Shown in pieces: positions 8,922 to 17,601 of a stretch of 64,000 nt of DNA (its first letter is position 1; the number at the start of each line of letters is the position of its first letter). Source of the stretch: LMUY01 sp965198565 (GTDB lineage: Bacteria > Pseudomonadota > Alphaproteobacteria > Acetobacterales > Acetobacteraceae); contig OZ240665.1 of assembly GCA_965198565.1 (NCBI GenBank), forward strand, positions 372,001 to 436,000, read 5' to 3'. A model generated the notes under the pieces. The model had not been told where the DNA came from. It searched no databases and worked only from the letters and a program-made list of their open reading frames with translations. A program made the position numbers and the translations under genes.

Positions 8922-8989
8922 TGAAATCGCTAAGGATCAAGATGCTGAAAACACTCGCCAGGCGCTGAAATCGCCAAGGGAAAGCGACA
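8922..8989. repeat. Candidate transposon end with repeated TniA sites
   Basis: Two copies of TGAAATCGCyAAGG lie at 8922-8935 and 8965-8978, 43 bases apart. The outer boundary GCGACA at 8984-8989 reads TGTCGC inward on the minus strand. Tn7/Tn5053-type elements begin with TGT and carry several short transposase-binding repeats, so this is probably the tniA-side terminus. I did not find the matching opposite end in the window. Confidence 0.6.
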
Positions 8990-9176
8990 TAGGGTGTTCT
9001 GGGCGGGCGCGAAGGGGCTGGGATGGACGAACTTTGGCCGAAGCTGGACGCCTATCGTTCTCGGAAGCTGGGCACTTACAAACACTTAGGGTGTCGCTGG
9101 GTAAGAGGGGCAAAACTTCGGGCGCCCTGACGGATTTTGCTGGCGGCGACGCGGTTGGTTCTGAATCTATGCGGGG

Positions 9177-10814
9177 GTGTCATGCCCGCCCGATCTGGAC
9201 GCGCTGTCGTCGACTGAACTGAAGGCTTTGGTCGTCGCGCTACTGGAGCGCGTGACGGTATTGGAGCGCACTGTCGCGGCGCAGCGTGACGAGATTGCGC
9301 GGCTCAAGGGTGGGCCGGGCCGTCCGGCGATCAAGCCGAGTGGGATGGAGCGCGCGACGCAGCCGAAGCTCACGGGTGGTCAGGGCAAGCACGGTCGTGG
9401 CGGCGGCCCGAAGCCGGCACAACGGGTCATCCACGAAGACCGGGTGGTCAAAGCGATGGCGCCCGCCGGCTCGCGCTTCAAGGGTTATGAGGATTTCGTG
9501 GTGCAGGACCTGGTGCTGCGTCCACATGTGGTGCGCTACCGGCGCGAGCGCTGGCTGACGCCGGACGGCCAGACGGTCACGGCGCCCTTGCCGGCGGGGG
9601 TGCGCGGGCATCTCGGCCCCGAGCTGCGCCGCTTCGTGCTGGTCCAGCATCATCAGGGTCAGGTGACGGTGGCGCGGCTGCTGGCGCAATTGCGGGCGAT
9701 CGGCACCCGCGTGTCCAAGCGCCAGGTCATGCGCCTGCTGATCGCCGGCCAGGAGGACTTCACCCATGAGGCCCGCGATGTGCTGCGCACTGGCCTGACC
9801 AGTGCGACCTGGCTGAGCGTGGACGACACCGGTGCACGGCACAAGGCGGCCAACGGCGTGTGCACGCAGATCGGCAACGACCATTTCGCCTGGTTCGGCA
9901 CCACCGGCGGCAAGAGCCGGCTGAACTTCCTCGACCTGCTGCGGGCCGGCCACACCGATTACGTGGTCAATGCCGAGGCGCTGGCCTACATGCGTGGCCG
10001 AGCCCTGGCCGGCCCGATCGTGGCACTGCTGGCGGAGCAGGCCGACACGCAGTTCGCCGACCTCGCGGCATGGCAGGCCCACCTGGCCCGGCTCGGCATC
10101 GCGACGCGCCCGCCGGGCGACGGCATCGCGACGCGCCCGCCGGGCGACGGCACCGCGCTACAAGCCATCCAAGACCCGGTGCGGCTGGCTACCGAGGGCG
10201 CGCTATGGGGCAGCGTCAAGGCGCACGGCTTCCTGCCCGAGACCGTCATCGTCAGCGATGGTGCGGGCCAGTTCGATGTGGGCCGCCACGCGCTATGCTG
10301 GGTCCACGCCGAACGCCTGGTGCACAAGCTCGACACGTTCACCGACCTGCACCGCAGGGCGCAGGATCACATCCGCGGGTTGATCTGGTGGTTCTACAGC
10401 GACCTGAAGGCCTACCGCGCCGACCCGACACCCCGCCGCCGCACGGAACTGCGCGCGCGCTTCGACCGCATCTTCCGCCGCCAGACCGGGTTTGCCACCT
10501 TGGACCGGCTGCTCGAGCGGCTGCACGCCAACAAAGCCGCCTTGCTGATGGTGCTCGACCGGCCGGACCTGCCGCTGCACACCAACGGCTCCGAAAACGA
10601 CATCCGATGCCAGGTCACCAAACGCAAGATCAGCGGCGGCACCCGCAGCGACATCGGACGCGACTGCCGCGATGCGTTTCTCGGCCTGGCTAAGACCTGT
10701 AGCAAGCTGCGCATCGCCTTCTGGCACTATCTCGGCGACAGGCTGGCAGTCCCACATTGTCAGCCAGTTCCGCACCTGCCACCCCTCGTCAGCCTTCGAT
10801 GTCAAGCCGCATAG
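9177..10814 (+). CDS. IS66-family transposase (TnpC-like)
   Basis: The frame runs from GTG 9177 for 545 residues. It starts with a leucine-zipper-like coiled coil (ALLERVTVLERTVAAQRDEIARL). Then come the IS66 zinc-binding/linker part and a DDE core with WLSVDDTGARHK, IVSDGAGQFD and NGSENDIR. It is longer than expected by nine residues because of an in-frame tandem duplication (GIATRPPGD twice) encoded at 10095-10148. The duplicated segment lies between catalytic blocks, so activity may or may not persist. The stand-alone organisation fits the IS66 subgroup that lacks tnpA and tnpB. Confidence 0.88.
   Translation: MSCPPDLDALSSTELKALVVALLERVTVLERTVAAQRDEIARLKGGPGRPAIKPSGMERATQPKLTGGQGKHGRGGGPKPAQRVIHEDRVVKAMAPAGSRFKGYEDFVVQDLVLRPHVVRYRRERWLTPDGQTVTAPLPAGVRGHLGPELRRFVLVQHHQGQVTVARLLAQLRAIGTRVSKRQVMRLLIAGQEDFTHEARDVLRTGLTSATWLSVDDTGARHKAANGVCTQIGNDHFAWFGTTGGKSRLNFLDLLRAGHTDYVVNAEALAYMRGRALAGPIVALLAEQADTQFADLAAWQAHLARLGIATRPPGDGIATRPPGDGTALQAIQDPVRLATEGALWGSVKAHGFLPETVIVSDGAGQFDVGRHALCWVHAERLVHKLDTFTDLHRRAQDHIRGLIWWFYSDLKAYRADPTPRRRTELRARFDRIFRRQTGFATLDRLLERLHANKAALLMVLDRPDLPLHTNGSENDIRCQVTKRKISGGTRSDIGRDCRDAFLGLAKTCSKLRIAFWHYLGDRLAVPHCQPVPHLPPLVSLRCQAA
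10095..10148. repeat. 27-bp perfect tandem duplication inside the IS66 transposase
   Basis: The 27 bases at 10095-10121 are repeated exactly at 10122-10148, and the next bases begin a partial third copy (GGCACC versus GGCATC). The duplication keeps the frame and adds GIATRPPGD once. Confidence 0.9.
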
Positions 10815-10908
10815 CCGCCCGGGATTTTGCCCCTCTTACGTCGCTGGACCATCGGTCCGGAAAAGCGCTCGGTCGAGTTTTCGGAAGCCGGTGTAGGTTT
10901 ATTCGGAC

Positions 10909-11243
10909 CTATGGAACCGACTTGTCATCCTGGTCGGGGATGCCGGTCAGCAGCGGTGCCAGGTCGCGCGCCATGTGCAGAAGCCGCAACACGACGGGGG
11001 CGGCTGGCGCTCGGCGTTGTAGACCATCAGATAAGGGAAGCCGACGACGCGCCAGAACCGATAGGGCGCCGGTAACAGTTCGGGGCGGACTCGACCCAGC
11101 ATCGGCCGTTCAACGATACGACGTGCGCTCTGCAGTGTCGCCTGAAGCATGGCCCGTGCGGCGACCTCATTGTCGCCCGCGATCCACGCGAGTGCCTGAG
11201 CCAAGTCGTCGCGCGCGACCGGCCCGAAGAAATCCGGCGTCAA
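10909..11243 (-). pseudogene. parE: ParE-family toxin, frameshifted near its C-terminus
   Basis: The start at 11243 overlaps the antitoxin stop. The frame encodes a ParE/RelE-type fold (ARDDLAQALAWIAGDNEVAARAM, then PYRFWRVVGFPYLMVYNAERQPPP). After a run of five C at about 10991-10995 (plus strand GGGGG) it departs into a cysteine-rich tail ending at 10947. Removing one base of the run gives the normal ending VVLRLLHMARDLAPLL and a stop at 10909-10911. ParE toxins poison DNA gyrase and need this C-terminus, so the toxin is probably inactive unless the base is a sequencing error. Confidence 0.82.
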
Positions 11244-11497
11244 GCGCTCCGGCGAGCCGCGCGGGTGATTACTCCGTCCATTTCCCGCTCAACGGCCTCG
11301 AGCGACAGATAGCCGAGCCGATCGCCGTCTTGCTCGGCCGCAATAACCGAAGCGAGCAACTCGGCTCGCGCATCGTCCTGCCGACGCAGCAGGCCGATCC
11401 CGGCTGCCACGACCTCACTCACGTCCCGGAATCGTCCAGCTGCAACGGCATCCGTCGCAAACTGCTCCAGCTCTGGAGGAAGGGTTACGCTGTCCAT
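11240..11497 (-). CDS. parD: ParD-family antitoxin
   Basis: The 85-residue protein begins with a ribbon-helix-helix-like segment (SVTLPPELEQFATDAVAAGRFRDVSEVVAAGIGLL). A charged C-terminal tail that would wrap the toxin follows. It is upstream of and overlaps parE by four bases (ATGA), the standard antitoxin-first order. ParD normally represses its own promoter; the divergent gap 11498-11564 between parD and the tyrosine recombinase is the likely operator. The product looks intact while the toxin does not. Confidence 0.85.
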   Translation of the reverse strand: MDSVTLPPELEQFATDAVAAGRFRDVSEVVAAGIGLLRRQDDARAELLASVIAAEQDGDRLGYLSLEAVEREMDGVITRAARRSA

Positions 11498-11564
11498 GTC
11501 CAGATCATAGAGCAGGGGAGGGCTTGCGGGAAGGTTTTTGGACGGCCGGAAGGAGGGTCAGCTC

Positions 11565-11674
11565 GTGTCTGACCCGACTGATCCCGACAGCCCTGGCCAG
11601 GTTCTGCCGCCAACGTCCGACCTATCTGCCGCGTCGTCACCGGCGGGTTCACCCGATGCTGGCCGTGCTTTGGC
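11565..11674 (+). pseudogene. Tyrosine recombinase, 5' fragment before the IS21 insertion
   Basis: GTG 11565 follows a strong ribosome site (GGAAGGAGGG at 11548-11557). Thirty-six codons of a Ser/Pro-rich leader (VSDPTDPDSPGQVLPPTSDL and on to GRALA) are read before the IS21 begins at 11675. Removing the IS21 and one copy of its CTTTGGC duplication joins this frame exactly to 14300 (VVSRLARSHPMSDEL). The recombinase therefore originally started here and not at ATG 14331. Confidence 0.75.
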
Positions 11675-11801
11675 TGCGCATTCCGACGATTGCAGCCATC
11701 GATTCCGATCGAAACCAGCCACCTGTTCCGATCGAAGCCAGCCGGGCTTTCCGATGATCCCAGCCGGGTAGCAGTGCGTGTCGCGAGCGGGTGAAGAAGG
11801 G

Positions 11802-12563
11802 CTACTGGACGGCGGCTTCGTCAAGTCTAGCTTTGGCGGCGCGCAGCTTGCGCATGCTCTCTCCTTTCAGCTCGAGGCGGTGTGCGCCGTGCACCAGCCG
11901 GTCCAGCACGGCGTCGGCGATGGTGGGATTTCCGATGTGCTCGTGCCAGAGTTCGACCGGCACCTGGCTAGTGACGATGGTGGACGCGCGGTCGTGCCGG
12001 TCGTCGACGATCTCCATCAGGTCGCGCCGCTGCTCGGCATTGAGCGGCGTGATCGCCCAATCATCCAGGATCAGCAGCTGCACCCGGGCGAGGCTTTTCA
12101 GCGTGCGGGCATAGCGTCCGTCGCCGCGGGCGATGCCGAGCCCTTCCAGCAGTCGCGGCACCCGCTGATACAGCACGGAGCGGTTGTCGCGGCAGGCTCG
12201 GTGCCCCAGGGCGCAGGACAACCAGGTCTTGCCGGTGCCGGTCGGCCCGGTGACCAGCAGGTCCTGGTGGCGCTCGATCCACTCGCCGCTTGTCAGCTTC
12301 TGGAACAGGCTGCGATCGAGACCGCGGGCGGCACGATGGTCGACATCCTCTGGCGTTGCCTGCTGGCGTAGGCCGGCGAACCGCAGCCGGGTAGCCAGCC
12401 GCTTGGTGTCGCGCTCCAGCGCCTCACGCTCGACCAGCATGGCCAGGCGGTCCTCGAAGCCGAGATCGGCGGCGTCGGGATGCCGTCGCTGCTCCTCGAG
12501 CGCCCTGGCCATGCCGGCGAGGCCGAGCTCGCGCAGGCGGTCCGTGGTGGGATGCGTCAACAT
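11802..12563 (-). CDS. istB: IS21 helper ATPase IstB
   Basis: Start ATG 12563 has GAGGAG a few bases upstream. The 253-residue AAA+ protein has Walker A GPTGTGKT and Walker B LLILDDW. IstB forms an ATP-dependent complex on target DNA and stimulates IstA. It lies 10 bases downstream of istA on the same strand and ends 127 bases from the IS end. It appears intact. Confidence 0.93.
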   Translation of the reverse strand: MLTHPTTDRLRELGLAGMARALEEQRRHPDAADLGFEDRLAMLVEREALERDTKRLATRLRFAGLRQQATPEDVDHRAARGLDRSLFQKLTSGEWIERHQDLLVTGPTGTGKTWLSCALGHRACRDNRSVLYQRVPRLLEGLGIARGDGRYARTLKSLARVQLLILDDWAITPLNAEQRRDLMEIVDDRHDRASTIVTSQVPVELWHEHIGNPTIADAVLDRLVHGAHRLELKGESMRKLRAAKARLDEAAVQ

Positions 12564-12573
12564 GGTGTGCTCC

Positions 12574-14115
12574 TCAATGGTAGTAGCCGCTGCCGCGGAT
12601 GTTCTCGTGCTGGACGGGCAGCTCGTCCGGCACGGGTTCGGGGCGGTAGGCCCGGTCCAGTCCGTTGCGCAGGATCGACTGCACGGAGCCGTAGGTCCGC
12701 GCACCGATGTCCATGCCGCGCTGGCAGGCCGCCTCCAGCCGCTCAGGGCCGTAGCCTCGCACCAGACGCAGGATGCCGAGGCAGGCGCGGAAGCCCTGCT
12801 CGGGATGCGGCTTGGCGGCCAGGATGCGCTCCACCAGGGCGATGGTGGACGGCCCGATCGCCTCGGCCTCGCGCAGCAGCCGCGTCGGCGTCCACTCGGC
12901 GTGGCGGCGGTGCGCGCTCGGCATGTGCTCGGCGATCGTGGTGTGCCGGTGCTGCCGCGGATTGCGGACGTGGCAGGCGACGCGGTTGTTCTGGTGATAC
13001 AGATCGATGGTCTGGTCGGTGATGCGGGCCTCGATCACCTCGCGCATCAGCCGGTACGGCACCGAGTAGAAGTGGCCGTAGACCTCGACGTGGTAGTCCA
13101 ACCCCGCCCGGCAGCGCTTCCACTCCGCGTAGGCATACGGCTCGGCGGGCATGTCCAGCAGGGCGCCGGGCTCGATCGCCTCGAACAGCGCACGGCGGGT
13201 GGTGCCCAGATGGCGCATCGGCCGGTTGTTCAGGTCGATGGTCAGCTCGCGGATCGCGCCGTTCAGCTCCGCCAGGGAGAAGAACCGGCGGTTGCGCAGC
13301 CGGGCTAAGATCCAGCGCTGCACGACCTGCACGGCGACCTCGACCTTGGCCTTGTCACGCGGCTTGCGCACCCGGGCGGGCAGGATCGCCGTGCCGTAAT
13401 GGGTGGCCATGTCCTGGTAGGTCCGGCTGATCCCCGGCTCGTAGCGGCTGGACGCGGTGACGCCGGCCTTGAGATTGTCGCACACGATCTGCCGCGCCAC
13501 CCCGCCGAAGCTGGCGAACGCGCCGACGTGGCAGCCGATCCAGTCCGGTAGCGACTGCGTCCAGCGTGCCTCGGCGTAGGTGTAGTTGGACGCGCCGAGC
13601 ACCGCCACGAACACCTGCGCCCGCCTGACCTCGCCCGTGGCGCCGTCGATTACCTCCGCCGTCTGCCCGGCGTAGTCGACGAACATCCGCTCACCGGCCG
13701 GGTGGGTCTGCCGCATGGTCGGTGACAAACGGCCGCGCCAGGCGGCGTGCAGGTCGCAGAACCGGCTGTAGCCATACCCATCCGGTTGCCCGGCCCGGTA
13801 CTCCTCCCACAGCAGCAGGAGGGTCACGCCGGGCTTGCGCAGCTCCGCGTGGATGCGCGGCCAGTCCGGCTGCGGCCGCAGCGCCTCCGTCGGCGTGAAC
13901 GGCGGGGTGAACAGCTTGCGCTCCAGTGCCACGTCGTCGAGCGCCGGCGGCACCGGCCAGGTGATGCCCACCACGGCAGCACGGCGCAGATACTCGGCCA
14001 CCGTGTAGCGGCTGACGCCGACCATGGCCGCGATCTGGTGCCCGCTGTGGCCGCAGACGTGTTTAAGGCGAAGGACTTCTCGAACCTGACGCATTGGCAG
14101 TCTCTGGCCTGGCAT
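12574..14115 (-). CDS. istA: IS21 transposase IstA
   Basis: The 513-residue protein has an N-terminal helix-turn-helix (HSGHQIAAMVGVSRYTVAEYL) and an rve-type core with D147 in FVDYAG, D213 in VCDNLKAG and E259 in KAKVEVAVQ. The C-terminal part is the IS21 beta-barrel region. It cuts and joins the multi-repeat ends seen at 11675 and 14292. No frameshift is visible, and with istB it should make an active pair. Confidence 0.93.
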   Translation of the reverse strand: MPGQRLPMRQVREVLRLKHVCGHSGHQIAAMVGVSRYTVAEYLRRAAVVGITWPVPPALDDVALERKLFTPPFTPTEALRPQPDWPRIHAELRKPGVTLLLLWEEYRAGQPDGYGYSRFCDLHAAWRGRLSPTMRQTHPAGERMFVDYAGQTAEVIDGATGEVRRAQVFVAVLGASNYTYAEARWTQSLPDWIGCHVGAFASFGGVARQIVCDNLKAGVTASSRYEPGISRTYQDMATHYGTAILPARVRKPRDKAKVEVAVQVVQRWILARLRNRRFFSLAELNGAIRELTIDLNNRPMRHLGTTRRALFEAIEPGALLDMPAEPYAYAEWKRCRAGLDYHVEVYGHFYSVPYRLMREVIEARITDQTIDLYHQNNRVACHVRNPRQHRHTTIAEHMPSAHRRHAEWTPTRLLREAEAIGPSTIALVERILAAKPHPEQGFRACLGILRLVRGYGPERLEAACQRGMDIGARTYGSVQSILRNGLDRAYRPEPVPDELPVQHENIRGSGYYH

Positions 14116-14292
14116 GGCGCTCCCCGAATTGCAGGAGAGACACCGTGCCGTCGGTGGATGACTGCTCGCGAACCGCGCCGCCGCCCGCCCCTCAGGGGTG
14201 GCTGGGATGCATCGGAATCAGTGGCTGGCTTCCGTCGGAATCACCGGCTGGAATGGATCGGAATCGCCGGCTGGTTTGCGTCGGAATACGCA

Positions 14293-15313
14293 CTTTGGCC
14301 GTTGTGTCGCGCCTGGCGCGCTCGCATCCGATGTCGGATGAGCTTCGTGGACTGCTAGAAGGCAAGCTCGGAGAGGCCGTCTCCGCCGCGGCAGACTACG
14401 CCGCCGACGCGATCGCGCCCTCGACGCGCGCGGCTTACATCAGGGACTGGGACGTCTTCGCCATCTGGTGCCGGGAGCAGGGGGCCGATCCGAACGCTCT
14501 GCCCACCCACCCGGTGCTGGTTGCTGCCTACATCGCCAGCCTTGCCGGGACGATCGGCAAGAGCGCCTTGCGTGGACGCCTGGCCGCCATCGGCTACCAC
14601 CATCGACGGCGCGGCCTGACCTGGTCGGGCGCCCATCCGGCAATCCGCGAGACCCTGGCCGGCATCGGCCGTGCCCACGGCAAACCGGTCCGGCCGTCGG
14701 CGGCGCTGACCTCGGTCGAGATCAAGCGGCTGATCGCGAGCTGCGCCCAGGACTCGCCGGCCAGCGCGATAGGGCGCTGTTCCTGGTCGGCTTCGCCGGC
14801 GCGTTCCGCCGCTCCGAGCTGGTAGCTATCGACGTGCACCCCCTCCGCTTTGAGGCGGATTGCGTGGTGGTCCACCTTCCCCGCAGCAAGGGCGACCAGG
14901 CCGGCAAGGGGGCGGACGTCACACTGCCGCGCATGCGCGGCGCCGACAAAGCTGCCAGCGACACCTGCCCGGTGCGCGCGCTGGAGGCTTGGTTGCGACG
15001 CGCGAAGATCCGGCGCGGGCCGGTGTTCCGCGGCGTCACCGCGCACGGGACGCTGGAGGAGCGGCTGACCGGGGCCGGCGTGCGCCACATCCTGCTGAGC
15101 CGGGCCAAGCTTGCCAAGCTGACGGTGCACGCGAGCGAGCGCCTTTCGCCGCACGGGTTGCGCGCGGGCTTGACCACCGAGGCGTACCTCGCCGGCGCAC
15201 CCGACGAGCAGGTGGCGGCGCACACGCGGCATGGCGACCTGTCGACGATGCGCGGCTACCGCAAGCGGGCGCGCATCACCGGGGACAATCCGGCCCGCCT
15301 GCTCGACCTCTGA
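14293..15313 (+). pseudogene. Tyrosine recombinase, main part after IS21, with an internal frameshift
   Basis: After the target repeat the gene continues with a core-binding domain (PSTRAAYIRDWDVFAIWCREQG), then the catalytic domain. The frame changes near 14755-14765 (a net loss of one base): DSPASA runs into the second frame QRDRALFLVGFAGAFRRSEL. The catalytic residues are visible: Arg in FRRSEL, SPHGLR (His-x-x-Arg), HTRHGD (His) and the nucleophile Tyr in MRGYRKR. The length after repair is about 365 residues. Integrases of this class exchange DNA at att or dif-like sites. It heads an operon with the two genes below. It is disrupted twice (IS21 and frameshift), unless the frameshift is a base-call error. 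Confidence 0.85.
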
Positions 15314-15315
15314 AC

Positions 15316-15939
15316 ATGATGGCCAAGCCTGCGCGCCAGACGGAGAGCGGCCGGGAAGGGCAGGGGGCTTCCGGCGAAGCCGTGGGTGCCAATCGCGACG
15401 CACCGGCGGGCACCGATTGGCTGCTGAACCTGCTGACGATGAGCGGACCTGCCGGCGAGGTGGCGCGCTTCCGAGACGTCGCGCGCGGCACCGGCGGCGT
15501 GCCCTGGCACCTCGATCTCGACCAGGAGGAGGCGCGCCTGTTCGCACCGATGGCGTCGGCCGGCCCTGAGGCGCGGATGCTGGCGCGGCAGCTCCGCGAG
15601 GTGATCGCCGCCCGGCACGACCGGCTACTGGCCCGCTGGCGCGACCCTGGTCTTTGCCCCTTTGACCTGCACCGGCTGGTGCCGATCCCGGACGGCATCC
15701 TGCAGCTGGGCGAAGACGATCCGCGCGCTCAGGACTGGCTGCGGGCGCATTGGGGCACCACCCAGCTTCGCACCGTTCGCATCCGCGAGGAGGGCGGTGA
15801 CCGTCGGCTCCGCCGCAAGGCGGAGATCGTCTACGAGTTCCGGTCGGCCGACTGGACACCGTGGCAGGCGATCCTGCGGATGCGGCAAAAGTGGCCTAAG
15901 CTCGTGCTCACCGTGCGGCCCTCTTACGACGATGGCTGA
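15316..15939 (+). CDS. Unknown protein with a possible YubB/DUF1281-type ferredoxin-like domain
   Basis: ATG 15316 starts two bases after the recombinase stop, and the stop overlaps the start of the ScpA-like gene. The 207-residue product has a charged N-terminus and a middle helix-rich part (residues about 35-130). A C-terminal part reads DWLRAHWGTTQLR, then IVYEFRSADWTPWQAILRM, then WPKLVLTVRP. The pattern of W-GT followed by Y-F-TAWSPP-like and FP-L-RY-like strands resembles the ferredoxin-like domain of plasmid YubB/Api92 proteins. I infer this similarity by eye only. No catalytic residues are evident. Its position in the operon points to a role tied to recombination or segregation. Confidence 0.5.
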   Translation: MMAKPARQTESGREGQGASGEAVGANRDAPAGTDWLLNLLTMSGPAGEVARFRDVARGTGGVPWHLDLDQEEARLFAPMASAGPEARMLARQLREVIAARHDRLLARWRDPGLCPFDLHRLVPIPDGILQLGEDDPRAQDWLRAHWGTTQLRTVRIREEGGDRRLRRKAEIVYEFRSADWTPWQAILRMRQKWPKLVLTVRPSYDDG

Positions 15940-16681
15940 CCAGGTCGAAGCGCAGCTGGCCGACCCGCAGCCGGACGCCCTCTGGGACGATTGGGACAGT
16001 CCGCCCCGGGTTCCCGACACGCCCGAGCTGCACCTCGACGGGTTCGACGGGTCGCTGGACCTGTTGCTCGACTTGGCCGAGCGCGAGCGGATCGACCTGA
16101 GCCGGCTCTCGGTCGTCGACATGACCGATCAGTTCCTCGTCGCCATGGTCCGCTGCGAACGCCACGTGCGGCTGGAGCGGCGGGCAGACTGGCTTGTGCT
16201 GGCGACGCGCCTCGTTCTGCTGCGATCCAGACTGCTGCTGCCGAGCACGCCCGAGATGGCGGGTGCGGCGCAGGCCGAGGCCAAACGTGAGCTTTCCCGG
16301 CTGCAGAACCTGCAGTTTGTGCGAGCCGCCGCCGGTTGGCTGGAGGCGCGGCCCCAGCTTGGGCGGGACGTCTTCTCGGCGCCTCGGCGCGAGCGCGATC
16401 CGCGCGTGGCCTCCTACATGCGGCTGATGGAGGCCTGCCTCGCGGTTCTCGAGCGCGAGGAACTGCGACAGCAAACCGAGATCGAGGGGGTCTACCGGCA
16501 GGTGATCCCGGCGCTTTTTCGCATCCCGGACGCTCTCGCGCGCATGCGACGGCAGATGGTTGCAGTCACCGGCCCGACACCGCTGGTGAGCTTCCTACCG
16601 AAACTACCGGACGTGTTACCAGACCGTGATCTCGTCGCTCGATCGGCAGTCAGTAGCACCTTCGTTGCTGCCCTGGAGCTA
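15932..16681 (+). pseudogene. scpA: ScpA-like kleisin, 5' part before the IS5 insertion
   Basis: ATG 15932 overlaps the previous stop by eight bases. After an acidic leader comes the ScpA hallmark LDGFDGSLDLLLDLAERERIDLSRLSVVDMTDQFL (about residues 30-65). A helical middle with LATRLVLLRSRLLLP and a C-terminal winged-helix region follow. ScpA is the kleisin that links SMC heads to ScpB in chromosome condensation. The reading frame is cut after ALEL at 16681 by an IS5 element and resumes at 17604. A plasmid- or island-borne kleisin beside a tyrosine recombinase suggests a segregation or resolution role for a mobile replicon. Confidence 0.82.
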
Positions 16682-17601
16682 GGGTCCGTTCGCATTTCGC
16701 GACTTGAGTCGGTCACGGGAAGCCTGGTTTGGTTGGTCGTCTGAGCGGAGAGACGATGCAAGTGTTGACGGATGCCCAATGGGCGAAGTTCGAAGCAGCT
16801 ATCGCGGCGGCTGAAATTCGTGGAGCCCGTCCGCGGACCGAAGATCGCCGCACGATCGAGGCGATCATCTGGCGGCTCGACAACGGGGCAAAATGGCGTT
16901 CGATCCCAGCCGAGCTGGGCGACTGGCATCATGCCTACCTCCGCTTCCGCCGGTGGGCTGTGCGTGGCGTGTGGGACAAGATCATGGCTCACTTGGTGGC
17001 GCAGGGAGAGCCGAAGTTGGCGTTTGCCTGCATCGACGGCACGATCGCTCGCGCTCATCAGAAGGCCTCCGGTGCGCGACCCGGCAAAGCCTTGGGCAAA
17101 GACCGGGATTGAGTCTGCGACTCACTCGCGATGTAGCCGACAAAGGCGAGGCGCTGGGCCGATCGCGGGGTGGGCTTGGCACCAAGATCGTCGGTGTCTG
17201 CGATGCGGCCGGACGGCTGGTAGACTTCCTGCTGGCACCCGGCCAGGCCCATGAACTGGCACCGTCCCTGACACTCCTGCACCGGTTGCCGGAGGCGCCC
17301 TCGTGGGTGCTGGCCGACATGGCTTGCGACGCTCGGGCCTTCCGCTCGGATGTGCGTGCCATGGGCGCCATTCCTGTGGTGCCATCGCGCCGCGGGACCA
17401 AGCAACCGGAGCCGTGTCCCGACTACATATATCGGCATCGCAACCTGATCGAACGCTGCTGGTCGCGGTTGAAGGAGCGGCGCGCCATCGCAACCCGATA
17501 CGACAAGACCGCGACATCCTACGCCGCCGGCGTTGCAATTGCCGCATCACTGGACTGGATCAAGGGCCTGCTTCGGTAAGCACCGAAATGCGAACGGACC
17601 C
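16682..17601 (+). mobile_element. IS5-family (IS427-like) insertion sequence in scpA
   Basis: Terminal repeats are GGGTCCGTTCGCATTTCG at 16682-16699 and its exact complement ending at 17601. TA is repeated at 16680-16681 and 17602-17603. The 920-bp size, TA-type target and two overlapping transposase frames fit the IS427 group of IS5. The insertion lies within the ScpA-like gene. Confidence 0.9.
16756..17579 (+). CDS. IS5/IS427-type transposase in two overlapping frames
   Basis: The first frame starts at ATG 16756 behind GGAGAG and covers an N-terminal DUF4096-like domain (LTDAQWAKFEAAI, DGAKWR-like NGAKWRSIP). It contains the first catalytic Asp in ACIDGTIARAH and ends at 17112. The second frame covers LGRSRGGLGTKIVGVCD, the second Asp in LADMACDA and the Glu region RHRNLIERCWSRLKERR, ending at 17579. 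IS427 elements commonly make the full protein by ribosomal frameshifting. The linker around 17070-17150 is unusual, so I cannot tell programmed shifting from a mutation. Confidence 0.8.

Larger units (their letters stand above)
9101..10839 (+). mobile_element. IS66-family (single-ORF type) insertion sequence with 8-bp target duplication
   Basis: The ends share GTAAGAGGGGCAAAA (9101-9115, and its complement up to 10839). The direct repeat GTCGCTGG is found at 9093-9100 and 10840-10847; eight bases is the usual IS66 target duplication. The element is 1739 bp with one transposase gene and no tnpA/tnpB. An internally deleted relative sits at 50298-50553. Confidence 0.92.
11675..14292 (-). mobile_element. 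IS21-family insertion sequence (copy a) with 7-bp target duplication
   Basis: The ends are TGCGCATTCCGAC (11675-11687) and GTCGGAATACGCA (14280-14292). Both are followed inward by several more ATTCCGAT-type repeats, the multiple terminal sites typical of IS21. CTTTGGC is duplicated at 11668-11674 and 14293-14299. It carries istA and istB on the minus strand. The first 193 bases are identical by eye to 63808-64000, so a second copy leaves the window at its right edge. Confidence 0.92.

Noticed and set aside
14190..14292. Repeated GTCGGAAT/ATCGGAAT units resembling a repeat array
   Set aside because: They are the multiple terminal sites of the IS21 element and not a CRISPR; the same applies at 11675-11770, 46190-46275 and 50165-50297.
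17113..17150. Calling the IS5 transposase a pseudogene
   Set aside because: IS427-type elements often use frameshifting between two frames, so the overlap alone does not prove a lesion.
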